Made by a program: the position numbers and the translations under genes
Shown here: positions 7,262-16,679 of the stretch, piece after piece
Numbering within the stretch: position 1 is the first letter of the stretch
Layout: each line of letters starts with the position of its first letter
Notes under the pieces: model-generated
Databases searched by the model: none
What the model saw: only the letters and a program-made list of their open reading frames with translations
What the model was told of the DNA's origin: nothing
Origin: JBFKQC01 sp041627895
GTDB taxonomy: Bacteria > Pseudomonadota > Alphaproteobacteria > Rhodobacterales > Rhodobacteraceae
Assembly: GCA_041627895.1 (NCBI GenBank)
Contig: JBFKQC010000016.1
Location: 1-61,404 of the forward strand
Reading direction: 5' to 3'
Length of the DNA stretch: 61,404 nucleotides

Positions 7262-9298
7262 TCATCGGCGTGCGCGCCCGGTCCACAGCCGGTCGCCCGA
7301 AAGATCGCGCGCGGTGACCAGCCGCGGCGTCGCCGCGCCCGGATACACCGCCAGCGACCCGGTGTCGCGCAGCTTTTCCGCATCCAGGATCAGGCAGGGG
7401 CCGGCCGCGGGCACGTCGCGCGCCACGATGACCAGCGCGGCGCTGCTGCAGGCTTCGGCCGCGCGGCCCGCCGCGCCGCGACCGCTCAGATGCACGATGG
7501 CGTGCGGGCCGACACGTGCCTCCTGCCAGCCTGCGCCGCCGGCGAAGCCCGTGCGCGCAAAGGCGGCGTCCTGCCCGGCCGGGTCGCCGTCGTTTTCCAG
7601 CCAGTTCAGCGCGGCAAACCCGTCGCCGCGGGGCTTCGACAGCGCCCGGCCCGCGGTGGTCATCACGCCGACCAGCGCCGCGCTGTCGGCGACCAGGACC
7701 GGCGGGCGCTGGGCCTGGGTCCAGACCAGCAGCCCGAGCGCCGCCGGGACAAGCCCCGCCGCGCGCCAGCGCGTGCGCCAAAGCATCACGAAGAGAAACC
7801 CGATCGCGATCAGCGGCAGCGCCGCCGCGGGCGGTGCCACCACCGGCGTCACCGCGCCGTCGAGCCCGGCCACCCAATGCGCCACGCCGAGGATCCACTC
7901 GATCGCCGGGCGCATCACACCGAGCCCGATCCAGGCCAGCCCCAGCGGCGCCAGCAGCGCGGCCAGCACCGCGCCAGGCATCACCACCAGCCCCATCAGC
8001 GGCACCGACAGAAGGTTCGCCAGCAGGCCGTAATCCGCGATCCGGTTGAAATGCGCCGCCGCCACCGGCGCGGTGGCCGCGCCCGCCACCGCCGACGAGA
8101 TCACCACGGCGGCCACGGGCCGCAGCCACCCCGGCGGCGCCCAGCCCTGCCAGTCGCGCAGCCAGCCGAAGACGGCGACCAGCGCGGTGGTTGCGGCGAA
8201 CGACATCTGGAACCCCGGTTCGGTCAGCGTCTCGGGCCGCAGCCCCAGCACGATCAGCGCGGCGATGGCCACCGCGCGCAGCGTGATCGCGCGGCGGTCG
8301 AACAGGACCGCGGTGAAAATCACCGCGACCATGATGAAGGCGCGCTCGGTCGCGACGTTGCCGCCGGACAGAAGGTAATAGAACGCGCCCGCCGCCAGCG
8401 AGGCCAGTGCCGCCCATTTCTTGACCGGGCGGCGCAGCGCGATCCGCGGCACGGCTGCCAGCGCCAGCCGGATCGCCGCGAAGACGAAGCCGGTCAAAAG
8501 CCCCATGTGCAGCTCGGATATCGCCAGCAGATGCGCCAGGTTCGAGGCGCGCAGCGCGTCCAGCGTGTCGCGCCCCATGGCCGAGCGGTCGCCGGTCGTG
8601 ACCGCGGCGGCAAACGCGCCAGCCTCGCCCGGCAGGGCCGCCTGCACCGCCGCCGATATCCGCAGCCGCAGCCGGTGCACCCTCAGCCCCGCCGCGCCGT
8701 CCGCCGCCGGGGCGGCCACCAGCACCGGCGAGCGCGTGTAGCCCACCGCGCCGAGCCGCTTGAACCAGGCCATGCGGCGGAAATCGAAACCGCCCGGCTC
8801 GACCGGCCCCTGCGGCGGCGACAGGTGGCCGGTCAGCATCACCCGCATGCCCGGTTCCGGCGTCAGCCAGTCCTGCGTCCCGTGCAGCGACACCCGCACC
8901 CGCGCCGGCGTTCGGTCCGGGGGCACCCGGTCGAGGTGCACCCGGTCCAGCGTCAGCCGCAGCTTGTCCGAGATCGAGCGGTCGATGGCGACCACCCGGC
9001 CCTCGACGGGTCCGTAATAGCGAAAGCCCAGCACCGGCTCGGCCACCCAGTGCGCCCGGGCCCCGGCGATCGCGAAGCCCGCCGCCAGCACCGCGGCGAA
9101 CACCGCAAGCGGCTGGCGCGGGGCAGCCGCCAGCAGCACCGCCGCCAGCGCCGCCAGCGCCGCATGGACCGGCCACCCGGGCTCGACCCGCAGGGCAAAG
9201 TAGCCGCCGATGCCCAGCCCCAGGGCCACCGGCACCCAGGGAAACAGATGCCCGCGCTGCGCTTCGAGCGGCGCGATCAGGCCGGTCAGCGGGCTCAC
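7262..9298 (-). CDS. comEC: ComEC/Rec2-family DNA-uptake channel protein
   Basis: A 678-residue polytopic inner-membrane protein. The N-terminal part (about residues 25-180) resembles the DUF4131/OB-fold region of ComEC, with several hydrophobic segments. The middle (about 220-520) holds the multi-helix Competence domain, with the ISELHMGLLTG and LLSGGNVATERAFIM blocks. The last roughly 150 residues have no recognisable metallo-beta-lactamase motif (no HxHxDH), unlike Bacillus ComEC, so any exonuclease function would be absent or degenerate. ComEC carries single-stranded DNA across the inner membrane in natural transformation and, in R. capsulatus, in uptake of gene transfer agent DNA. It converges with lexA, and its start is 76 bp from the divergent gltX. 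Confidence 0.88.
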   Translation of the reverse strand: MSPLTGLIAPLEAQRGHLFPWVPVALGLGIGGYFALRVEPGWPVHAALAALAAVLLAAAPRQPLAVFAAVLAAGFAIAGARAHWVAEPVLGFRYYGPVEGRVVAIDRSISDKLRLTLDRVHLDRVPPDRTPARVRVSLHGTQDWLTPEPGMRVMLTGHLSPPQGPVEPGGFDFRRMAWFKRLGAVGYTRSPVLVAAPAADGAAGLRVHRLRLRISAAVQAALPGEAGAFAAAVTTGDRSAMGRDTLDALRASNLAHLLAISELHMGLLTGFVFAAIRLALAAVPRIALRRPVKKWAALASLAAGAFYYLLSGGNVATERAFIMVAVIFTAVLFDRRAITLRAVAIAALIVLGLRPETLTEPGFQMSFAATTALVAVFGWLRDWQGWAPPGWLRPVAAVVISSAVAGAATAPVAAAHFNRIADYGLLANLLSVPLMGLVVMPGAVLAALLAPLGLAWIGLGVMRPAIEWILGVAHWVAGLDGAVTPVVAPPAAALPLIAIGFLFVMLWRTRWRAAGLVPAALGLLVWTQAQRPPVLVADSAALVGVMTTAGRALSKPRGDGFAALNWLENDGDPAGQDAAFARTGFAGGAGWQEARVGPHAIVHLSGRGAAGRAAEACSSAALVIVARDVPAAGPCLILDAEKLRDTGSLAVYPGAATPRLVTARDLSGDRLWTGRARR

Positions 9299-9374
9299 CC
9301 TTGTCCTCTCGGAAGCGATTGAATAGACCGCTCGGAACGCTAGGCCCGCTTGGTTTCCAAAAGGTTAATCGCCC

Positions 9375-10793
9375 ATGTCAGACGCCGCGTCCGGCGCTCC
9401 CGTCGTCACCCGCATCGCCCCCTCGCCGACCGGTTACATGCATATCGGCACGGCGCGCACGGCGTTGTTCAACTGGCTTTACGCGCGCGGCCGCGGCGGG
9501 CGCTTCCTGCTCAGGATCGAGGATACCGACCGTGCGCGCTCGACCCCCGAGGCGACCGAGGCGATCTATCGCGGGCTGACCTGGCTCGGCCTCGACTGGG
9601 ACGGCGACGCGGTCAGCCAGTTCGCCCGCCGCGACCGCCACGCCGAGGTGGCGCGCGAGCTTCTGGCGCGCGGCGCGGCCTACAGGTGCTTTGCCTCGCA
9701 GGACGAAATCGCCGCCTTCCGCGAGGCCGCGCGGGCCGAGGGCCGCTCGACGCTGTTCCGTTCGCCCTGGCGCGACGCCGATCCCGCAACGCACCCGGAG
9801 GCGCCCTTCGCGATCCGCATCCGCGCGCCCGCGGACGGTGCCACGGTGATCGCCGACCGGGTGCAGGGCGACGTGACCATCGCCAACGACCAGCTTGACG
9901 ACATGATCCTCTTGCGGTCCGACGGTACGCCGACCTACATGCTGGCCGTCGTCGTCGACGATCACGACATGGGCGTCACCCACGTGATCCGCGGCGACGA
10001 TCACCTGTCCAACGCCGCGCGCCAGATGCTGGTCTACACCGCGATGGGCTGGGACGTGCCGGTCTGGGCGCATATCCCGCTGATCCACGGGCCGGACGGC
10101 AAGAAGCTCAGCAAGCGCCACGGCGCGCTCGGGGTCGCCGAATACCAGGCGATGGGCTATCCGGCGGCGGCGCTGCGCAACTACCTCGCGCGGCTCGGCT
10201 GGAGCCACGGCGACGACGAGTTCTTCACCGACGCCCAGGCGCGCGACTGGTTCGACCTCGAAGGGATCGGCCGCGCGCCGGCGCGGTTCGACCTGAAGAA
10301 ACTGGAAAGCCTGTCGGGCCAGCACATCGCGATTGCCGACGATGCTGCACTCGTAGCGGAAATCGAGGCCTACCTGGCCGCGGCGGGGCGCCCGGGGCTG
10401 TCCGAAGCCCAGCGCGACGGCTTGCTGCGTGCGATGTATTGCCTCAAGGAGCGCGCGCGCAATTTTCCGGAACTCCTTGAAAAGGCACACTTTGTCCTCG
10501 GGACCCGCCCCTTCGAGCCGGACGAGAGGGCGGCCGGCACGCTGGACTCGGTATCCCGTGGTATACTGTCTCAATTGACGCCGCACCTGCAAAATGCTAG
10601 CTGGAACCGCGACACGCTGGAACAGGTCGTGACCCAGGTGGCCGAAGCCCATGACACCAAGCTTGGCAAGGTGGCAGGGCCCTTGCGGGCCGCGCTATCC
10701 GGGCGCACGATATCCCCCAGTGTATTCGACATGATGCTCGTCATCGGCCGCGATGAAACGCTCGCCCGGCTGAGGGACGCAACCGGCGCCTGA
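9375..10793 (+). CDS. gltX: Glutamyl-tRNA synthetase
   Basis: A 472-residue class I aminoacyl-tRNA synthetase that charges tRNA(Glu). Signature motifs are RIAPSPTGYMHIGTARTAL (HIGH motif, HIGT at residues 23-26) and KKLSKRHGA (KMSKS equivalent, residues 243-247). The length is normal and the C-terminal helical anticodon-binding part ends in a DMMLVIGRDETLARL block. Many alphaproteobacteria carry two gltX genes; whether this copy also charges tRNA(Gln) cannot be decided from sequence alone. It is followed 64 bp later by gltA. Confidence 0.96.
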   Translation: MSDAASGAPVVTRIAPSPTGYMHIGTARTALFNWLYARGRGGRFLLRIEDTDRARSTPEATEAIYRGLTWLGLDWDGDAVSQFARRDRHAEVARELLARGAAYRCFASQDEIAAFREAARAEGRSTLFRSPWRDADPATHPEAPFAIRIRAPADGATVIADRVQGDVTIANDQLDDMILLRSDGTPTYMLAVVVDDHDMGVTHVIRGDDHLSNAARQMLVYTAMGWDVPVWAHIPLIHGPDGKKLSKRHGALGVAEYQAMGYPAAALRNYLARLGWSHGDDEFFTDAQARDWFDLEGIGRAPARFDLKKLESLSGQHIAIADDAALVAEIEAYLAAAGRPGLSEAQRDGLLRAMYCLKERARNFPELLEKAHFVLGTRPFEPDERAAGTLDSVSRGILSQLTPHLQNASWNRDTLEQVVTQVAEAHDTKLGKVAGPLRAALSGRTISPSVFDMMLVIGRDETLARLRDATGA

Positions 10794-10857
10794 GCCGCGC
10801 CTGCACCACTTCGGGTCCGCCTTCCCCTGGCGCGATCCCCTCTAGGAAGGGACAACG

Positions 10858-12159
10858 ATGGCAGACAGCAGCACCACCAATACCGCGACGCTCCGTTTCA
10901 ACAACAAGGAGCTCCAGCTGCCGATCTACTCGCCCACCGCCGGACCCGACGTCATCGACATCCGCCGCCTCTATGCCGAGGGCGGCGTCTTCACTTACGA
11001 TCCGGGCTTCACCTCGACCGCGGCCTGCGATTCCACCATCACCTATATCGACGGCGACAAGGGCGAGCTGCTGCACCGCGGCTACCCGATCGACCAGCTG
11101 GCGGAGAAATCGCACTACCTCGAGGTCTGCTATCTCCTGCTCTACGGTGAATTGCCCAGCGGCGCCGAACTCGAGGATTTCGAGGCCCGCGTGACCAGCC
11201 ACACGATGCTGCACGAGCAGATGCAGTATTTCTACCGCGGCTTCCGCCGCGACGCGCACCCGATGGCGGTGATGGTGGGCGTGGTCGGCGCGATGAGCGC
11301 GTTCTACCACGACTCGACCGACATTTCCGATCCCTGGCAGCGCGAGGTCGCCTCGATCCGGCTGATCGCCAAGATGCCGACGATCGCGGCCTGGGCCTAC
11401 AAGTACCATATCGGCCAGCCGTTCATCTATCCGCGCAACGACTTCGACTATGCGTCGAACTTCCTGCACATGTGCTTTGCGGTGCCGTGCGAGGAATACG
11501 AGGTCAACCCGATCCTCAGCCGGGCGATGGACCGGATCTTCACGCTGCACGCCGACCACGAGCAGAATGCCAGCACCTCGACGGTGCGACTGGCCTCGTC
11601 CTCGGGCGCCAATCCCTTTGCCTGCATCGCCGCCGGGATCGCCTGTCTCTGGGGTCCGGCCCATGGCGGCGCCAACCAGGCGTGCCTTGAGATGCTGGAA
11701 GAGATCGGCACCGTCGACCGCATCCCGCAATACATCGACCGCGCCAAGGACAAGAACGACCCGTTCCGCCTGATGGGCTTCGGCCACAGGGTCTACAAGA
11801 ATTTCGACCCGCGCGCCAAGGTGATGAAGCAGTCCGCCGACGAGGTGCTGGAGCTTCTGGGCATCGACGACAACCCCAAGCTGCAGGTCGCGAAAGAGCT
11901 GGAAAAACAGGCGCTGAACGACCCGTATTTTGCCGAGAAGAAGCTGTTTCCGAATGTCGACTTCTACTCGGGCATCATCCTCGAGGCGATGGGGTTTCCG
12001 ACCTCGATGTTCACGCCGATCTTCGCGCTTTCCCGCACGGTCGGCTGGATTTCGCAGTGGAAGGAACAGCTTGCCGACCCGCAGATGAAGATCGGCCGCC
12101 CGCGGCAGCTTTATTGCGGGCGCACGCTGCGCGACTACGTGGACGTCGAGAACCGCTGA
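10858..12159 (+). CDS. gltA: Citrate synthase (type II)
   Basis: A 433-residue enzyme condensing oxaloacetate with acetyl-CoA at the entry of the TCA cycle. The catalytic triad is visible: His in GPAHGGAN (near residue 270), His in MGFGHRVYK (near 309) and Asp368 in NVDFYSG. The longer N-terminal beta-rich part (about residues 1-60) marks the NADH-sensitive type II hexameric form of Gram-negative bacteria. A strong Shine-Dalgarno, AGGAAGGGAC, precedes the ATG. It lies 64 bp after gltX and may be read from it or from its own promoter in that gap. Confidence 0.97.
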   Translation: MADSSTTNTATLRFNNKELQLPIYSPTAGPDVIDIRRLYAEGGVFTYDPGFTSTAACDSTITYIDGDKGELLHRGYPIDQLAEKSHYLEVCYLLLYGELPSGAELEDFEARVTSHTMLHEQMQYFYRGFRRDAHPMAVMVGVVGAMSAFYHDSTDISDPWQREVASIRLIAKMPTIAAWAYKYHIGQPFIYPRNDFDYASNFLHMCFAVPCEEYEVNPILSRAMDRIFTLHADHEQNASTSTVRLASSSGANPFACIAAGIACLWGPAHGGANQACLEMLEEIGTVDRIPQYIDRAKDKNDPFRLMGFGHRVYKNFDPRAKVMKQSADEVLELLGIDDNPKLQVAKELEKQALNDPYFAEKKLFPNVDFYSGIILEAMGFPTSMFTPIFALSRTVGWISQWKEQLADPQMKIGRPRQLYCGRTLRDYVDVENR

Positions 12160-12188
12160 GACGAACGCGCCGCGGGCACAGGTTTGCA

Positions 12189-12211
12189 GGGCCGTCCCCA
12201 AGGGGCGGCCC
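12189..12211 (+). terminator. GC-rich stem-loop after gltA (possible terminator)
   Basis: Just after gltA, GGGCCG-T-CCCC (12189-12199) can pair with GGGGCGGCCC (12202-12211), leaving one bulged T. No clear U-run follows, so termination would be weak or factor-assisted. Confidence 0.35.
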
Positions 12212-12407
12212 AAATGCTGTTCGGGCCAGGTTTGACGGCGATCAAGGACGCGCCGGAGCAGCGCGCCTAGTCTGGCTCTGTGGCGGTTCCGGCCGGAACG
12301 CCCCGGCGGTATGCCGCCGGGGGATAGAATTCCCGACTATCCCGGCCCCGCGGCCGCTGCCAGGATACCGCCGCCCGCCCCTCGAACCGTCAGAAAGGAA
12401 CGCTGCC

Positions 12408-13082
12408 ATGGCCCCCTCCCTCCCGCTGTCCAGATCCCTGTTCCTCGGCGCCGCACTCGCGCTTCTCGCCCCGCTCGAGGCCGCCGCCGCGCGCATAGAT
12501 TGTCCGCTGCCGCAGGTCCGGCGCGAGATCACCACCGCCCTGCCCTCGGGCTGGTGGAACACGCCGATCGTCAATTCGCTGACCGGAACCCGGGTGCAGG
12601 CGATCGCCGGCCGCCCGGCGCTGATCTGCGAATACGGGCCGGCCGGCACGGTCCAGCGCTACGCGCCCGCCTCCCAGTCCTGCCGTGCGGTGGCCGGCGG
12701 CTTCGACTGCCAGTCGGCCGCGCCGCGTACCTTCTCGACCATGTCGCTCGACATCCCGCAGACCTGGACCGCCGATCTCGACCGCGGCTCGGTCGGGGCG
12801 CGCGGCGAGGCCGATATCTGGTTCGAGGCCGAAACCCGGGACCTGCTGTACATCACGCCCAGGAACGGCGCCGTGTTGGGCGTCGGCGACCGCTCGAACC
12901 GGGGCTATTCCGGCTGTTCGGCGGCGCGCTACTCCTCGGCCCGCGTCTCGCTGCGCGACATCCCCGTCGGCTCTTATGTCTGCGTCAGGACCAACGAGAA
13001 CCGGTTCAGCCAGTTCCGGGTCAACGCGATCTCTGCCGGCTCGCCGAAGACGCTGTCGATCGGCTACACCACCTGGCAGTAG
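12408..13082 (+). CDS. Exported protein of unknown function
   Basis: A 224-residue protein I do not recognise. The ATG at 12408 is preceded by a good Shine-Dalgarno (AGAAAGGA). It encodes a classical signal peptide: LSRSLFLGAALALLAPLEAAAA with likely cleavage near residue 28, followed by a mature protein with six or more cysteines (IDCPLP, ICEYG, QSCRAV, DCQSA, SGCSA, YVCVR), suggesting disulfides and a periplasmic or secreted location. The mature part is rich in Trp, Tyr and Ser. It stands alone between gltA and a convergent paaG-like gene, so context gives no clue to its role. Confidence 0.75.
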   Translation: MAPSLPLSRSLFLGAALALLAPLEAAAARIDCPLPQVRREITTALPSGWWNTPIVNSLTGTRVQAIAGRPALICEYGPAGTVQRYAPASQSCRAVAGGFDCQSAAPRTFSTMSLDIPQTWTADLDRGSVGARGEADIWFEAETRDLLYITPRNGAVLGVGDRSNRGYSGCSAARYSSARVSLRDIPVGSYVCVRTNENRFSQFRVNAISAGSPKTLSIGYTTWQ

Positions 13083-13241
13083 GCGTCAGGGCAGGCCGGC
13101 CCGCGCCGGACATGCCCAATTGCCACGGAAGACGCCGAAAGGGCATGCGCTGGCCAGGGGCGCCGGCGCCGTCATGGGTCGTCGCCCAACCGCTGGCTGA
13201 AGGAAGAGCGCGCGGAAGCGCACAATTTGGCAGGCGAAGCC

Positions 13242-14018
13242 TCAGCGGCCCTCGTAATGCGGTTTGCGCTTTTCGACGAAGGCCAGCACGCCCTCGCGGA
13301 AATCCCGGGTCTTGCCGCATTGCCCCTGCAGCCGCGCCTCGAGTTCGAGCTGTGCCACCAGCCCGTTCTCGAAACTGTCGCGCAGCGCGCGCTTGGCATT
13401 CCCATATGCCACGGTCGGCCCCTGTGCCAGCGTCGCGGCGCGGGCGTGCCAGCGGGCGTCGAACTCGGCATCCGGCACCGCCTCCCAGATCATGCCCCAG
13501 TCGGCGGCCTGCTGCGCCTTGACCGGCTCGGCGAAAAGCGCCGCGCCCATCGCCTTGGCGAACCCGATCTGCCGCGGCAGCCAGTAGGTGCCGCCCGCGT
13601 CCGGGATCAGGCCGATCCGCGCAAATGCCTGCAGGAACACCGCCGATTCGGCTGCGATCACCACATCCGCCGCCAGCGCCAGGTTCGCCCCTGCGCCCGC
13701 CGCCGCGCCGTTCACCGCGGCGATGGTCGGCACCGGGCAGTCGTAGATCGCGCGCAAGAGCGGCTCGTACTCGTCGCGCAGCGTGCGCTCCAGATCCACG
13801 TTCGCCGCGTTGCTCCGATCGCCCAGGTCCTGGCCGGAACAGAACGCCCGGCCGCTGCCGGTCAGCACCACGACCCGCGCCGTCTTCGGCGCCTCCTTGA
13901 CCGCGTGCAGCAGTTCGGCCCGCATCTGCGCGTTCAGCGCGTTCATCACCTCGGCACGGTCGAGCGTGATCACCGCCACGCCGTCGGCGATCTCCAGGCG
14001 AATTGTGGAATAGTCCAT
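13242..14018 (-). CDS. Enoyl-CoA hydratase/isomerase family protein (PaaG-like)
   Basis: A 258-residue crotonase-fold protein. Start chosen at the ATG at 14018 (MDYSTIRLEI), where family homology begins. Oxyanion-hole blocks are present (GSGRAFCSGQDL and NGAAAGAGANLALAADVV). The segment FLQAFARIGLIPDAGGTYWLPR, with Asp in place of the second catalytic Glu, resembles PaaG, the ring 1,2-epoxyphenylacetyl-CoA isomerase of phenylacetate degradation. No other paa gene is nearby, so a general enoyl-CoA isomerase role remains possible. It follows ccmH by 68 bp on the same strand. Confidence 0.8.
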   Translation of the reverse strand: MDYSTIRLEIADGVAVITLDRAEVMNALNAQMRAELLHAVKEAPKTARVVVLTGSGRAFCSGQDLGDRSNAANVDLERTLRDEYEPLLRAIYDCPVPTIAAVNGAAAGAGANLALAADVVIAAESAVFLQAFARIGLIPDAGGTYWLPRQIGFAKAMGAALFAEPVKAQQAADWGMIWEAVPDAEFDARWHARAATLAQGPTVAYGNAKRALRDSFENGLVAQLELEARLQGQCGKTRDFREGVLAFVEKRKPHYEGR

Positions 14019-14086
14019 GGCGGGTCTCCCTGGCGTTTCGCGGCAACCATAGCGGCGGCGCGGCCAAGGAAAAGGGCAACGCAGCG

Positions 14087-14602
14087 TTACTCTTTCAGAA
14101 TTTCCCGCAGCCGGGCCTCTTCGGCCTCGGTCAGGCCCCGGGCGGTCGTCGGCCGCGACCTGCGCCGAAGATAGAGCCCCGCGATGCCAAGCGCCGCCAT
14201 CAGCATCGCCGGCCCCGCGACCCACAGCACCAGGTTCGCGCCGGTGGCAGTGGGCCTGAGCAGCACGTATTCGCCGTAGCGGTCGACGATATAGGCGATC
14301 GCCGCCTCGTCGCTGTCGCCTGCCACCAGCCGTTCGCGCAGCAGCACGCGCAGGTCGCGGGCCAGGTCGGCATTGGATTCGTCGATCGACTCGTTGCGGC
14401 AGACCAGGCAGCGCAGGCCCTTGGAAAGCTCCCGCGCGCGGCCCTCGAGCACCGGGTCGTCGAGAATCTCGTCGGGCTGCACCGCCATCGCCGGTGCCGC
14501 CATCGCGACGAACATCGCCACGACGTAGGGTGCGCATTTGTTGCGCACCGCCCACCCGTAGGGTGCGCATTTGTTGCGCACCATGGCCCCGCGCCCGCTC
14601 AT
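14087..14602 (-). CDS. ccmH: Cytochrome c maturation protein CcmH
   Basis: A 171-residue membrane-anchored periplasmic thiol reductase that helps prepare apocytochrome c for haem ligation. The core LRCLVCRNESIDESNA with the CxxC pair, the helical RDLRVLLRERL region and a C-terminal transmembrane helix (LVLWVAGPAMLMAALGIAGLYL) are intact. Start chosen at the ATG at 14602, because it overlaps the ccmF TGA (ATGA). The N-terminal signal is odd: a palindromic repeat inserted twice encodes VRNKCAPY two times before the hydrophobic core VVAMFVAMAAPAMA, giving an unusually long, basic n-region. An inner ATG would give a shorter signal, so the true start deserves care. Confidence 0.9.
   Translation of the reverse strand: MSGRGAMVRNKCAPYGWAVRNKCAPYVVAMFVAMAAPAMAVQPDEILDDPVLEGRARELSKGLRCLVCRNESIDESNADLARDLRVLLRERLVAGDSDEAAIAYIVDRYGEYVLLRPTATGANLVLWVAGPAMLMAALGIAGLYLRRRSRPTTARGLTEAEEARLREILKE
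14524..14582. repeat. Two copies of a palindromic (REP-like) element inside the ccmH 5' end
   Basis: Two identical 26-bp units (14524-14549 and 14557-14582, period 33 bp) each hold the hairpin GGTGCGCA-TTTGT-TGCGCACC with perfect 8-bp arms, preceded by CGTAG. They lie inside the ccmH reading frame and are translated in frame (VRNKCAPY twice). Short palindromes beginning GTAGGGTG are a recurrent kind of interspersed repeat in bacteria; the identity of the two copies suggests recent insertion and duplication. Confidence 0.85.
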
Positions 14603-16584
14603 TCCGCCGGAACCGCCGCGTCGGGCGCCCTGCGCGCGCCTGCGGCGACCCGGAAGCGCCGGTCGCTGAGGCTGAGGCACCCGCCCAGCGCCATGATGAT
14701 CGCGCCGGCCCAGATCCAGTTGGCGAAGGGTTTGATATAGGTGCGCACCGCCCAGCCGCCATCCGCCTGCGGATCGCCGATCACCACATAGACGTCACGG
14801 AACACGCCGTTGTCGATCGCCGCCTCGGTCGTCGGCATCTGCGCCACCGGATAGTCGCGCTTTTCCGGGTAAAGCCGCGCCACCTCGCGCCCGTCCCTTG
14901 CCACGACCATCTCGGCCGTGGTCGAGAAATAGTTCGGCCCCCGCACCCGTTCGACGCTTTCCAGCGTGATCTCGTAGGCGCCGACGGGAAAGGTCTCGCC
15001 CACTGCGGCCACCCGGATGTCCTCGACCTGCCAGGCAATCAGCGCGGACATCCCGAAGGCGGTCACGCCGAGCCCGGAATGCGCGACGAACTTGCCCCAG
15101 TCGGCCCGCGGCAGATTCGCCAGCCGCCGCAGCCTGGCCGCGCGGCCGCCGCGCCCGGTGCGCAGGGCCAGCTCTGCCAGCGACCCGCCGACCAGCCAGA
15201 CCACCAGCACCATGCCCATCGGCGCCAGCGCCAAGCGCCCGGTCTGCATCGCCCAGGTCAGCGCCCCAGCCGCCAGGGCCAGCGCCAGCACGCCCCAGAG
15301 CTGGCCCATGGTGCGGCCCAGCCGCGCCCGCTTCCACGGAAGGATCGCGCCGATCGGCAGGATCGCGCAGAGCGCCACCATGAAGGGCGTGAAGGCCGCG
15401 TCGAAGAACGGCGCGCCGACGCTGAGCTTGCGGTCGAAGAGCAACTCGGCCACCAGCGGCCACATCGTGCCGACGAAGACGACGAGGCAGGACACCGCCA
15501 GCAGGATGTTGTTCGCCACCAGCGCCGATTCCCGGCTGATGATCGCGAACACGCCCTTGGCCTCCATCGCACCCGCGCGCGCGGCATAAAGCGTCAGCGC
15601 GCCGCCCATGAAGATCGCGAGAATGCCCAGGATGAAGACGCCGCGCTCGGGGTCGTTGGCGAAGGCGTGCACGCTGGTCAGCACGCCCGAGCGCACGATG
15701 AAGGTGCCGATCAGCGAAAAGCCGAAGGCGAGGATCGCCAGCAGCATCGTCCACGCCTTCAGCGCCTCGCGCTTTTCCACCACGATCGCGCTGTGCAACA
15801 GCGCGGCCGCGATCAGCCAGGGCATGAAGGATGCGTTTTCCACCGGATCCCAGAACCAGAACCCGCCCCAGCCAAGCTCGTAATATGCCCACCACGACCC
15901 CAGCGCGATGCCGATGGTCAGGAACAGCCAGGCGGCAAGGGTCCAGGGGCGCACCCAGCGGCCCCATGCGGCGTCGACCCGGCCCTCGATCAGCGCGGCG
16001 ACGGCAAAGGAAAACGACATCGAAAGCCCGACATAGCCGAGGTACAGAAACGGCGGATGGAACGCCAATCCCGGGTCCTGCAACAGCGGGTTCAGGTCCT
16101 GCCCGTTCATCGGCGGCTGCGCCAGCCGCAGGAACGGGTTCGACGTGAACAGGATGAAGGCGAAGAACGCCACCGCGATGGCCGACTGCACGCCAAGCAC
16201 GCGCGCCCTGAGCGCCGGCGGCAGCCCGCCCCCGAACCAGGCCGCGCAGGCGCCGAACAGCGTCAGGATCAGCACCCAGAGCAGCATCGAGCCCTCGTGG
16301 TTGCCCCAGACGCCGGTCACCTTGTAGAGCATCGGCTTGTCGGTGTGGCTGTTCAGCCAGACCAGCCGCAGCGAGAAATCCGAGGTGACGAAGGCATAGG
16401 TCAGCGCGCCGAAGGCAAAGGCGGTCAGGAGGAACTGCGCGCTCGCCGCGGGTTCAGCCAGCGCCATCCAGCCGCGCCAGCCCTTCTGCGCCCCGACCAG
16501 CGGCACCACGGCCTGAACGATGGCCACCGCAAAGGCCAGGATAAGTGCGAAATGTCCGAACTCGACGATCATGGCGGCGATCAT
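14599..16584 (-). CDS. ccmF: Haem lyase CcmF (cytochrome c maturation)
   Basis: A 661-residue polytopic membrane protein that ligates haem from holo-CcmE to apocytochrome c. Start chosen at the ATG at 16584, preceded by GGAGG at a good distance (MIAAMIVEFGHFALIL). The Trp-rich WWD motif GWGGFWFWDPVENASFMPWL is present, together with many transmembrane helices and a periplasmic C-terminal domain ending in a last helix (ANWIWAGAIIMALGG). The usual length for the family is about 650. It overlaps ccmH by 4 bp. Upstream it is separated from ccmE by a four-gene lysis-like insertion, an arrangement worth noting. Confidence 0.96.
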   Translation of the reverse strand: MIAAMIVEFGHFALILAFAVAIVQAVVPLVGAQKGWRGWMALAEPAASAQFLLTAFAFGALTYAFVTSDFSLRLVWLNSHTDKPMLYKVTGVWGNHEGSMLLWVLILTLFGACAAWFGGGLPPALRARVLGVQSAIAVAFFAFILFTSNPFLRLAQPPMNGQDLNPLLQDPGLAFHPPFLYLGYVGLSMSFSFAVAALIEGRVDAAWGRWVRPWTLAAWLFLTIGIALGSWWAYYELGWGGFWFWDPVENASFMPWLIAAALLHSAIVVEKREALKAWTMLLAILAFGFSLIGTFIVRSGVLTSVHAFANDPERGVFILGILAIFMGGALTLYAARAGAMEAKGVFAIISRESALVANNILLAVSCLVVFVGTMWPLVAELLFDRKLSVGAPFFDAAFTPFMVALCAILPIGAILPWKRARLGRTMGQLWGVLALALAAGALTWAMQTGRLALAPMGMVLVVWLVGGSLAELALRTGRGGRAARLRRLANLPRADWGKFVAHSGLGVTAFGMSALIAWQVEDIRVAAVGETFPVGAYEITLESVERVRGPNYFSTTAEMVVARDGREVARLYPEKRDYPVAQMPTTEAAIDNGVFRDVYVVIGDPQADGGWAVRTYIKPFANWIWAGAIIMALGGCLSLSDRRFRVAAGARRAPDAAVPAE

Positions 16585-16679
16585 AGGCGCCTCCGCCGCC
16601 AGAGCCAATCGCCTGCGCGCCCGTGTCGCGCACCGCTCGCGAAAATGTCAGGGGGCACCGCGGCGCCCGCTGCCGTCGC

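Noticed and set aside
7262..9298. Metallo-beta-lactamase domain of ComEC
   Set aside because: The C-terminal region lacks HxHxDH; the short form without the nuclease domain fits better.
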